From positions 1,482,001-1,546,000 of the forward strand of contig CP020563.1 of assembly GCA_002082585.1 (NCBI GenBank): a DNA stretch of 64,000 nucleotides, written 5' to 3'. Positions within the stretch are counted from its first letter, which is position 1. Every line of letters begins with the position of its first letter. Position numbers and translations under genes: made by a program. The notes under the pieces were generated by a model, which had not been told where the DNA came from, did not search any database, and worked only from the letters and a program-made list of their open reading frames with translations. Positions 41,469 through 47,684 of the stretch are shown here, one piece after another. Source of the DNA: Kitasatospora albolonga (GTDB taxonomy: Bacteria > Actinomycetota > Actinomycetes > Streptomycetales > Streptomycetaceae).

Positions 41469-41831
41469 TCAGAGGCTGATGTGGTACGCCTTGCGGAGCG
41501 TCTCGTGCACCGTCCAGGTCGTCCGGTCGCCCTCGCGCAGTACGCAGGCGTCCCCCGGCCCGATCTCCAGCGTCGCGCCGCCCTCGACCGCCACGGTCGC
41601 CCGCCCGCTGACCACCACGAACAGCTCGTTCACCTCGGTGTCGGTGACCACGCCCGGGGTGATCTGCCAGATCCCGCGCACCTGCTTGCCGTCGGCGGAC
41701 TCCCACAGCACCTTGCCCGTCACCACGGGCTCGCCCGAGACGATCTGGGCCGGATCGAGGGGCTCCGGTTCCAGCTCGGCGTCCGGGATGTGTACGGCGA
41801 AGGAGGCGGGGGCCTGGTCGTTTGTCGTCAT
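41469..41831 (-). CDS. Cupin-domain protein (cupin_3/DUF861 type)
   Basis: 120-aa single-domain beta barrel. Cupin strands are seen in GIWQITPGVVTDTEVNELFVVVSGRATVAV and LEIGPGDACVLREGDRTTWTVHETLRKAYHISL. The usual metal-binding His cluster of motif 1 is largely replaced (TDTEVNE), as in the (S)-ureidoglycine aminohydrolase-related cupin_3 family, whose members often bind small molecules rather than catalyse. ATG at 41831. Role unknown. Confidence 0.82.
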   Translation of the reverse strand: MTTNDQAPASFAVHIPDAELEPEPLDPAQIVSGEPVVTGKVLWESADGKQVRGIWQITPGVVTDTEVNELFVVVSGRATVAVEGGATLEIGPGDACVLREGDRTTWTVHETLRKAYHISL

Positions 41832-41960
41832 GGCCGGTCACCTTAGCGACCACTTCCGGCCGGGCCGCCACCAGGACCGGCCGGAACCCGTCTCCCGGGG
41901 TTCGGCCGGAACTCGTCCCCCGTGGTTTGCGCCCCTTCCGCCCGCGACAGGGATGGGGAC

Positions 41961-42893
41961 ATGCCACAGAACACCGACACCTCCTACGAGCCGGTCCTCT
42001 CCGCCGAAGTACGCGCGGCCCTGGCCGACGGGCTGCCCGTCGTGGCCCTGGAGTCGACGATCATCGCGCATGGGCTGCCGCGCCCCCGCAACCTCCGGGT
42101 GGCACGCGAACTGGAAGGGACCGTCCGGTCCGCCGGGGCGGTCCCGGCCACCATCGCCGTCCTGGACGGGCGGGCCCATGTGGGTCTGGAGAAGGACCAG
42201 TTGGAGCGGGTCGCCGCGGACCCGGCGGTCCGGAAGCTGGGCCACCGCGATCTCGCCCCCGCACTGGCGCTCGGGGCGAGCGGGGCGACGACGGTCTCCG
42301 CGACAGCGTTCCTGGCGGCGCGGGCGGGGCTGCGCGTCTTCGCGACCGGAGGGCTCGGGGGCGTCCACCGGGAATGGGCCGAGAACCAGGACGAGTCGGC
42401 CGATCTGCGGCTGCTCGCCCGTACCGGAATCACCGTGGTCTGCGCGGGCGTGAAGTCGATCCTCGACGTCCCGGCGACGCTCCAGCGGCTGGAGACCCTC
42501 GGGGTGGGCATCGTCGGTTACGGCACCGGGCACTTCCCCGGCTTCTATCTGAGCAGCTGCGGCCTGCCGGTCGACTGGACCGTGCACAGCCCCGAGGAGG
42601 TGGTGGAGGTGATCCGGGCGAAGGAGGCGCTGGGCGGCCCGGAGGCCGCGCTGATCGTCGCCAACCCCGTACCGGAACAGGACCAGTTGGACCCCGCCCT
42701 GCACGACCGGGTGCTCGCGGAGGCGCTCGACGCGTGCCGGGAGCGCGGGATCACGGGGCAGGGCGTGACCCCGTTCCTGCTGGACCAGCTGATGCGGCGG
42801 ACCGAGGGCGCGTCGCTGGAGGCGAACCTGGCGGCGGTACGCGGGAACGTGCGGCTCGCGGCGGAGATCGCCGCAGCGGCAGCCGTACAGTGA
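41961..42893 (+). CDS. psuG: Pseudouridine-5'-phosphate glycosidase
   Basis: Cleaves the C-glycosidic bond of pseudouridine 5'-phosphate to uracil and ribose-5-phosphate. 310 aa, family size. Conserved segments are VVALESTIIAHGLPRPRN near residue 28, VFATGGLGGVHREW near 135, VCAGVKSILDVPATLQRLETLGV near 160 with the active-site Lys, and GYGTGHFPGFYLSSCG. ATG at 41961. The stop overlaps the following PfkB kinase gene (GTGA), the expected psuG-psuK pairing. Confidence 0.94.
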   Translation: MPQNTDTSYEPVLSAEVRAALADGLPVVALESTIIAHGLPRPRNLRVARELEGTVRSAGAVPATIAVLDGRAHVGLEKDQLERVAADPAVRKLGHRDLAPALALGASGATTVSATAFLAARAGLRVFATGGLGGVHREWAENQDESADLRLLARTGITVVCAGVKSILDVPATLQRLETLGVGIVGYGTGHFPGFYLSSCGLPVDWTVHSPEEVVEVIRAKEALGGPEAALIVANPVPEQDQLDPALHDRVLAEALDACRERGITGQGVTPFLLDQLMRRTEGASLEANLAAVRGNVRLAAEIAAAAAVQ

Positions 42894-42978
42894 GCCCCGG
42901 CGACGGCCGTACGGTGAGCCACGGCGGCGCCCGTACGGTGAGCCCCGGCGACGCCCGTACGGTGAGCCCTGCCGGGGC
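42883..42978 (+). repeat. Four 24-bp tandem repeats spanning the psuG-kinase junction
   Basis: Units 42883-42906, 42907-42930, 42931-42954 and 42955-42978, consensus CCGTACGGTGAGCCCCGGCG plus four bases. The first contains the psuG stop. Each contains an in-frame GTG that could start the kinase, and the array encodes an 8-residue repeat (VSPGDART-like) at its N-terminus. Confidence 0.9.
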
Positions 42979-43870
42979 GGGCCGGGGGCTCCTGGTGGTG
43001 GGGGACGTGGTGACGGACGTGGTGGCGCTCCACGGCTCCGGGCTCGTCCACGGTACGGACAACGCGGCCCGCATCCGGTCCCTGCCGGGCGGCGCGGGGG
43101 CCAACGTCGCCTGCTGGGCGGTGCGTTCGGGATGCCGGGACGTGGCGCTGCTGGCCAGGGCCGGGGCGGAGTCCGCCGACTGGCACCGGGAGGCGCTGGA
43201 GCGGGCGGGGGTGCGGGCGCTGCTGGCGGTGGACGCGGAGGTGGCGACCGCGACCGTCATCGCGCTGGTGGACGCCGCCGCCGAGCGGACGTTCCTCACC
43301 GACAGCGGGGCCGTACTGAGGCTCGCCACCGAAGACTTCGCGCCCTCGATGCTCGACGGCACGGGGTGGCTGCACCTCTCCGGCTACCTCCTGTTCGTCG
43401 CCACCAGCCGCGCCGCCGCCCGGCTCGCCCTGCGGACCGCCCTGGAACGTGGGATTCCGGTGAGCGTGGACCCGGCGTCGGCGGGGTTCCTGGCGGAGCT
43501 GGGCCCGAAGCGGTTCCTGGAGTACGCCGAGGGGGCCGAGCTGCTGCTGCCGAACGCGGACGAGGCCCGGCTGCTCACCGGCCTGCCCGAACCGGCCGAC
43601 GCGGCGGCCGAGTTGAGCCGTACGTTCCCCCGGGTCGCCGTCACCCTGGGCGCCGGGGGCGCGGTCCTGGCCGCCGGGGGCGCGGTGACGGGACGGGTCC
43701 GCGCCGGGCCGGTCCGCGAACCGGTCGACTCGACGGGCGCGGGTGACGCGTTCACCGGCGGGTTCCTCGCGGCGCTGCTGGCCGGGGCGGACGACAGGGC
43801 TGCGGCGGAGGCGGGCTGCCGGGCCGGGGCCGAGGCGGTCGCCACGGTGGGCGGCCGCCCCTCCACGTAA
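42890..43870 (+). CDS. PfkB-family carbohydrate kinase (probable pseudouridine kinase)
   Basis: 326 aa from the GTG overlapping the psuG stop. The ribokinase-like domain starts at GRGLLVVGDVVTDVV (~residue 28) and has SLPGGAGANVACWAVRSG (substrate loop), LLLPNADEARLLTG and the C-terminal anion hole/catalytic base DSTGAGDAFTGGFLAAL. Its position with psuG suggests phosphorylation of pseudouridine (PsuK role). This is inferred from context. The true start is ambiguous because the 24-bp repeat array offers GTGs at 42890, 42914, 42938 and 42962, none with a good ribosome binding site. All give an intact kinase domain. Confidence 0.88.
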   Translation: MSPGDGRTVSHGGARTVSPGDARTVSPAGAGRGLLVVGDVVTDVVALHGSGLVHGTDNAARIRSLPGGAGANVACWAVRSGCRDVALLARAGAESADWHREALERAGVRALLAVDAEVATATVIALVDAAAERTFLTDSGAVLRLATEDFAPSMLDGTGWLHLSGYLLFVATSRAAARLALRTALERGIPVSVDPASAGFLAELGPKRFLEYAEGAELLLPNADEARLLTGLPEPADAAAELSRTFPRVAVTLGAGGAVLAAGGAVTGRVRAGPVREPVDSTGAGDAFTGGFLAALLAGADDRAAAEAGCRAGAEAVATVGGRPST

Positions 43871-43879
43871 AGCCGTCAC

Positions 43880-43941
43880 GTGAACGCCCACCCGCGCACG
43901 CAACGCCCGCCTGTGAACGCCCACCCACGCAACGCCCGCCT
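43880..43941. repeat. Imperfect direct repeat at the 3' end of the uridine-kinase-like gene
   Basis: 43880-43912 and 43913-43941 share GTGAACGCCCACCC and ACGCAACGCCCGCCT. The second copy lacks 4 bp. The repeat runs into the stop codon region of the minus-strand gene. Confidence 0.75.
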
Positions 43942-44593
43942 AGGCCAACCCCGACCACGCCGGATGGAGCGGGTCGTCCGCCCGCACCACCACGTCCGCG
44001 CGTTCGGCGGGCGCCACCTCCTCCTCGTACCGGGCGAAAGCAGGAAGCGTCCACCGCTCCGCCTCCCGCGTGCGCCGCCGCAACGCGCCCTCCGAGAGCC
44101 GCACATGAACGCTCAGCGCGAACGGGAACCAGTGGCCGAGCAGCAGCGGCCCGTGCACGATCACCACCCCGCCCTCCGGCACCTCCCGGTACGGCGCCCG
44201 CGTGGCCCGGTCCGTCACCGGGTCCCACAGGTCGGGCAGCACCCGCCCGGAGCCGCCCGCCTCCAGCGGCCCGAACACCTCGCGCCAGAGCGCGCCCGTG
44301 TCGAACCAGCTGTCCGCGTACGCGTCCGGGTCCTCCTTCCCGTACTCGAACCGCAGGCTCGCCGGGCGCAGAAACCCCTCGGTGGGGACCACGAGCACCG
44401 ACCGGCCGCGCAGCCGCAGCTCATCGGCGAGGCGTTCGGCCAGGTCAGCGGTGCGGGCGGCCGGGGCGCCGTCGATGCCGAGGGCGAGCCGGGGTGATCC
44501 GTCGGCGGCGGTCAGGCCGTCCGCGTGCCGGGCCAGCCCACCGGCCAGCCGTTCCCAGGTGATCGCTTCGAGTCGCACGCCTCCATCATCCAT
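43940..44593 (-). CDS. Uridine kinase-like P-loop-fold protein with degenerate Walker A
   Basis: 217 aa. The fold order resembles uridine/phosphoribulokinases: strand plus loop LALGIDGAPAARTADLAERLADEL near residue 38, VLVVPTEGFLRPASLRFEYGKEDPDAYADSWFDTGALWREVF, VVIVHGPLLLGHWF and the lid-like SEGALRRRTREAERW. The P-loop has GIDGAPAARTAD where active kinases have GxxGxGKS/T, so the phosphate-binding Lys is absent. ATG at 44593 is used. A GTG five codons later (RLEAITWERL) is an alternative start. It may act on nucleosides next to the pseudouridine genes, or may not be a kinase. Confidence 0.7.
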   Translation of the reverse strand: MDDGGVRLEAITWERLAGGLARHADGLTAADGSPRLALGIDGAPAARTADLAERLADELRLRGRSVLVVPTEGFLRPASLRFEYGKEDPDAYADSWFDTGALWREVFGPLEAGGSGRVLPDLWDPVTDRATRAPYREVPEGGVVIVHGPLLLGHWFPFALSVHVRLSEGALRRRTREAERWTLPAFARYEEEVAPAERADVVVRADDPLHPAWSGLA

Positions 44594-44625
44594 CCCCGGC
44601 GCCGGGGCACACGGCCCCGCACGCC

Positions 44626-45321
44626 TCACCCGCCCCGCAGCTCGGCGGCGAGCGGCCCCTCCCCCATCACCTCGATCCGGCCGTCCTTGACCGCCGCCGC
44701 GAGGGTGACCTCGCCGCGCCCCAGCTCCAGGCAGAGTTCGGCGGCGAGGGTGATACGGGCGTCGGGCCGGGGCGCCGGGCCGAACCCGTACAGCTCGCTC
44801 CCGGGCTCGATCGCCGCGCCCCTCCCCGTACGGACATGGAACTCGCCCTCGTCCAGCCGGACTTCGAGGACGCCCTCCTGGGCGAGACCGGTCAGCGCGC
44901 GCAGCAGGGGCAGGGCGAACCAGTGGGCGCGCACGGCGTCGGTGGGGCGGCGTTCGGTGAGGGCGGGGGCGCCCCACTCGGCGAGGGCGGTGAGAACGGG
45001 GAGGAGGCCGTGGCCGCGCTCGGTCAGTTCGTAGACCGAGGCCGCGGCGGGCGGCGGGAGCTTGCGGCGGACGGCGAGGCCGCCCTGCTCCATGTCCTTG
45101 AGGCGGGAGGCCAGCACGTCGGTGGAGACGCCGGGCAGATCGGCGTGGAGGTCGGTGTAGCGGCGGGGTCCGGCGAGCAGTTCGCGGACGATCAGCAGCG
45201 TCCACCGGTCGCCCACGGAGTCGAGGGCGCGGGCGGTGGCGCAGAACTGGTCGTAGCTCCGGCGTCTGACGGGGCGTTGGGCGGCGGGCTGCTGACGTGG
45301 CATACGACGCAGTCTAGACAT
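44626..45321 (-). CDS. HxlR-family winged-helix transcriptional regulator
   Basis: 231 aa. The first ~120 residues form an HxlR domain: DSVGDRWTLLIVRELLAGPRRYTDLHADLPGVSTDVLASRLKDMEQGGLAVRR, then the wing and YELTERGHGLLPVLTALAEWGAP. The C-terminal ~100 residues form an extra SCP2/sterol-carrier-like domain (RIEVMGEGPLAAELRG end), common in actinobacterial members. ATG at 45321 (an ATG at 45303 is possible). Divergent from the alaA-like gene, with palindromes between them, so it probably controls both. Confidence 0.87.
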   Translation of the reverse strand: MSRLRRMPRQQPAAQRPVRRRSYDQFCATARALDSVGDRWTLLIVRELLAGPRRYTDLHADLPGVSTDVLASRLKDMEQGGLAVRRKLPPPAAASVYELTERGHGLLPVLTALAEWGAPALTERRPTDAVRAHWFALPLLRALTGLAQEGVLEVRLDEGEFHVRTGRGAAIEPGSELYGFGPAPRPDARITLAAELCLELGRGEVTLAAAVKDGRIEVMGEGPLAAELRGG

Positions 45322-45325
45322 GTTG

Positions 45326-45361
45326 TTGGACTTTCCAAGCTCTCACTTGGTAAAACCAAGT
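45326..45361. promoter_or_regulatory. Probable HxlR operators in the divergent promoter
   Basis: Palindrome ACTTGGTAAAACCAAGT (45345-45361, 7-bp arms, 3-bp spacer) and a second, TTGGACTTTCCAA (45326-45338). The TTGG/CCAA arms are shared. They lie 28-64 nt upstream of the aminotransferase start and overlap the regulator's start region, the expected place for an HxlR operator. Confidence 0.6.
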
Positions 45362-45389
45362 ATCGCAGTTCGGCTCGGGGAGGCACCGC

Positions 45390-46601
45390 ATGGAGTTCCG
45401 GCAGTCCAGCAAGCTCAACGAGGTCTGTTACGAGATCCGGGGCCCGGTCATCGAGCATGCCAACGCCCTGGAGGAGGCGGGCCACAGCGTGCTCCGGCTC
45501 AACACGGGCAACCCGGCGCTCTTCGGCTTCGAGGCGCCGGAGGAGATCGTCCAGGACATGATCCGGATGCTGCCCCAGGCCCACGGCTACACCGATTCGC
45601 GCGGCATCCTCTCCGCGCGGCGGGCGGTGGCCCAGCGCTACCAGGCCATGGGGCTCACCGAGGTCGGCGTGGACGACATCTTCCTCGGCAACGGGGTCTC
45701 CGAGCTGATCTCGATGGCCGTGCAGGCGCTGCTGGAGGACGGCGACGAAGTGCTGATCCCGGCCCCGGACTTCCCGCTCTGGACGGCGGTGACCACGCTC
45801 GCGGGCGGCAAGGCCGTGCACTACATCTGCGACGAGGGCTCCGACTGGAACCCGGACCTCGCCGACATGGCGTCGAAGATCACCGACCGGACCAAGGCCG
45901 TCGTGATCATCAACCCGAACAACCCGACGGGCGCGGTCTATCCGCGCGAGATCCTGGAAGGCATCCTGGATCTGGCCCGTCGGCACCACCTGATGGTCTT
46001 CGCGGACGAGATCTACGACCAGATCCTGTACGACGGGGCCGAGCACCACAGCGCGGCCGTCCTCGCCCCGGACCTGGTCTGCCTCACCTTCAGCGGGCTC
46101 TCGAAGACGTACCGGGTGGCCGGGTTCCGCTCCGGCTGGATGGTGGTCTCCGGTCCGCAGCAGCACGCCCGCAACTATCTGGAGGGCCTGACCATGCTGG
46201 CCTCCATGCGGCTGTGCCCCAACGCGCCCGCGCAGTACGCCATTCAGGCCGCGCTCGGCGGTCGGCAGTCCATCCGGGAGCTGGTCGCGCCGGGCGGCAG
46301 ACTGCACGAGCAGCGCGACCGGGCCTGGGAGCGGCTGAACGAGATCCCCGGCGTCTCGTGCGTGAAGCCGAAGGGCGCGCTGTACGCGTTCCCGCGCATC
46401 GATCCGAAGGTCCACCCCATCGTCGACGACGAGAAGTTCGTCCTGGACCTGCTGCTGCGCGAGAAGATCCAGGTGGTGCAGGGCACGGGCTTCAGCTGGC
46501 CGCGCCCGGACCACTTCCGCATCCTGACCCTCCCGTACGCCGACGACCTCGACGCGGCCATCAGCCGCATCGGCCGCTTCCTGAACGGATACCGCCAGTG
46601 A
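45390..46601 (+). CDS. alaA: Pyridoxal-phosphate aminotransferase, AlaA-like (glutamate-pyruvate type)
   Basis: 403 aa fold-type I aminotransferase. MEFRQSSKLNEVCYEIRGPV is the characteristic AlaA opening. GNGVSELISM, IINPNNPTGAVY and DEIYDQILYD bind the cofactor. The Schiff-base lysine is Lys239 in FSGLSKTYRVAGFRSGW, and the substrate carboxylate Arg is in HFRILTLPYAD. Probably converts pyruvate and glutamate to alanine and 2-oxoglutarate. ATG at 45390. Its stop overlaps the next gene (GTGA). Likely regulated by the divergent HxlR protein. Confidence 0.93.
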   Translation: MEFRQSSKLNEVCYEIRGPVIEHANALEEAGHSVLRLNTGNPALFGFEAPEEIVQDMIRMLPQAHGYTDSRGILSARRAVAQRYQAMGLTEVGVDDIFLGNGVSELISMAVQALLEDGDEVLIPAPDFPLWTAVTTLAGGKAVHYICDEGSDWNPDLADMASKITDRTKAVVIINPNNPTGAVYPREILEGILDLARRHHLMVFADEIYDQILYDGAEHHSAAVLAPDLVCLTFSGLSKTYRVAGFRSGWMVVSGPQQHARNYLEGLTMLASMRLCPNAPAQYAIQAALGGRQSIRELVAPGGRLHEQRDRAWERLNEIPGVSCVKPKGALYAFPRIDPKVHPIVDDEKFVLDLLLREKIQVVQGTGFSWPRPDHFRILTLPYADDLDAAISRIGRFLNGYRQ

Positions 46602-47206
46602 CCTGTGCCCTCTGCCCCGTCCCCGTCCACACCCAGTTCGCCACGGCCGCGCTGGTGGGGGCGATCGTGGAGGGCGGGCTCGACCCGGCCGAGGACCCGG
46701 GCTGGGCGGAGTCGGGAGCGTCGTCGCCCGCCGAGTACGCGCGCTGGGCAGGTCATCTGTGCGGTATGACCTGCCTGCGCATGGCGCTCGGCGCCGACGC
46801 CCCCTCGCTGTTCGAACTGCGGGACGGGGCGCTGAAGTACGGGGCGTACACGGAGGACGCGGACGGAACGATCCGGGGCCTGGTCTACGCCCCCTTCGCG
46901 GAGTACGTCAGTGAGGTGTACGGGCGCGAGGCCACGGTCCACCGGCACCTGGAGGTGACCGAGATCGCCGCGCTGCTGGACGCGGGCCGGACCGTGCTGG
47001 CCTCGGTCCACTACGGCATCCGGCATCCGGAGCGGCCGGCTCCGGGGCGGGGCGGGCATCTGGTGCTGGTGACCGCACGGACGGCCGACGGGTCCGGTCT
47101 GCACTTCCACAACCCGTCGGGGACGGATGCCGGGACGCGGGCGGCCGTGCTGCCGGTGGCGGAGTTCGAGCGGTTCTTCGCGGGGCGGGGTGTGTCACTG
47201 GCGTGA
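46598..47206 (+). CDS. C39-like peptidase family protein
   Basis: 202 aa, no signal peptide, so cytoplasmic unless exported otherwise. The fold order matches bacteriocin-processing-type papain-fold peptidases: candidate nucleophile Cys55 or Cys59 in HLCGMTCLRMAL, catalytic His154 in GRGGHLVLVTAR, and HFHNPSG supplying the Asn/Asp position. The GTG at 46598 overlaps the aminotransferase stop, so both are translated together. Substrate unknown. There is no ABC transporter or precursor peptide nearby, so it is not an obvious bacteriocin exporter. Confidence 0.78.
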   Translation: MTCALCPVPVHTQFATAALVGAIVEGGLDPAEDPGWAESGASSPAEYARWAGHLCGMTCLRMALGADAPSLFELRDGALKYGAYTEDADGTIRGLVYAPFAEYVSEVYGREATVHRHLEVTEIAALLDAGRTVLASVHYGIRHPERPAPGRGGHLVLVTARTADGSGLHFHNPSGTDAGTRAAVLPVAEFERFFAGRGVSLA

Positions 47207-47292
47207 GGGGCCGCCCTCGGAATCGGAGCCACCGGACGCAGCAGGCCGGAAACAGGAAACAGGAGCGGCCCCGGCGGACCGGAAACGGGAGC

Positions 47293-47323
47293 GGGCCCGG
47301 AGGCGTAGCCGGCCTCCGGGCCC
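47293..47323. terminator. Bidirectional hairpin terminator
   Basis: Perfect 12-bp inverted repeat (47293-47304 with 47312-47323), 7-nt loop, between the plus-strand C39 peptidase gene and the 3' end of the minus-strand structured RNAs. The preceding 47207-47292 holds only GGAAACAGG/GGAAACGGG repeats. Confidence 0.75.
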
Positions 47324-47346
47324 TGAGTGTGCCGCCCATCGGGCAC

Positions 47347-47481
47347 GCCGGCACGTTTAAGGGCCCGGGTCAGTCATGATGTCGTCGCGTCCTGCCTTTG
47401 GACCACCGCAGATCGGAGCTCTGCGGGCCGGACTTGAACCGGCATCTCGACGCGCGCGGGCCCGGGCCCGTTCGATCCGGC
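47347..47481 (-). ncRNA. Y RNA-like structured RNA A with permuted tRNA-like domain
   Basis: Read on the minus strand, the hand fold gives: outer stem (47481-47477 with 47351-47347), a conserved-looking internal loop, a 9-bp stem (47469-47461 with 47369-47361), anticodon-like stem CGTCG/CGACG (47452-47448 with 47387-47383), variable AGAT, T-arm GCCGG-TTCAAGT-CCGGC (47443-47427), acceptor CCGCAGA (47426-47420), closing loop GCTCCGA, acceptor TCTGCGG (47412-47406), T8-G9, and D-arm GTCC-AAAGGCA-GGAC (47403-47389). All canonical tRNA tertiary positions (T8, A14, G18G19, T54T55C56, G53-C61) are present, but the order is circularly permuted. The internal loop reads TCGAACG opposite CCTTAAAC, close to the bacterial Y RNA Ro-binding motifs as I remember them. 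Confidence 0.7.
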
Positions 47482-47505
47482 GATCGGCGGCGAATGCTGA
47501 GTCTG

Positions 47506-47635
47506 GAGCAAGAGTCTGAGATTGACGGCGGTCTGCCTCTGCCTGCTTGGGCTACTCCGGCCCGTGCCGGAGGGAGGAGTCGAACCTCCACTGGAACCGC
47601 GCCTTCACGACAAGCTTCAGTTTCAGCTTGCGCTC
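47506..47635 (-). ncRNA. Y RNA-like structured RNA B with permuted tRNA-like domain
   Basis: Second copy of the same architecture, 5' to RNA A on the minus strand. Outer stem from CAAGCTGA (47630-47623) with TCAG...CTTG (47519-47509), extended by GAG/CTC. Anticodon-like stem CGGTT/GACCG (47599-47595 with 47533-47529, one wobble), variable CCAGT, T-arm GGAGG-TTCGACT-CCTCC (47589-47573), acceptor CTCCGGC (47572-47566), loop ACGG, acceptor GCCGGAG (47561-47555), T8-A9, D-arm GCC-loop with GG-GGC (47552-47535), A26. The sequence differs from RNA A at most paired positions while pairing is kept, which argues for conserved structure rather than a recent duplication. It starts ~50 nt after the upstream CDS stop. 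Confidence 0.68.
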
Positions 47636-47684
47636 CTCGCGCACCCCGGTCACCGTCATCGGCGGCCGGGGAATCCATGGTCGG

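Noticed and set aside
46598..47206. Bacteriocin leader-peptidase/ABC exporter (C39) function
   Set aside because: The protein has no membrane or ATP-binding domain, and no GG-type precursor peptide or transporter lies nearby.
47427..47589. Ordinary tRNA genes suggested by the two T-loops and D-loops
   Set aside because: No 5'-to-3' tRNA order exists. The acceptor strands face each other across a short loop in the wrong order, there is no anticodon loop, and no CCA or discriminator context.
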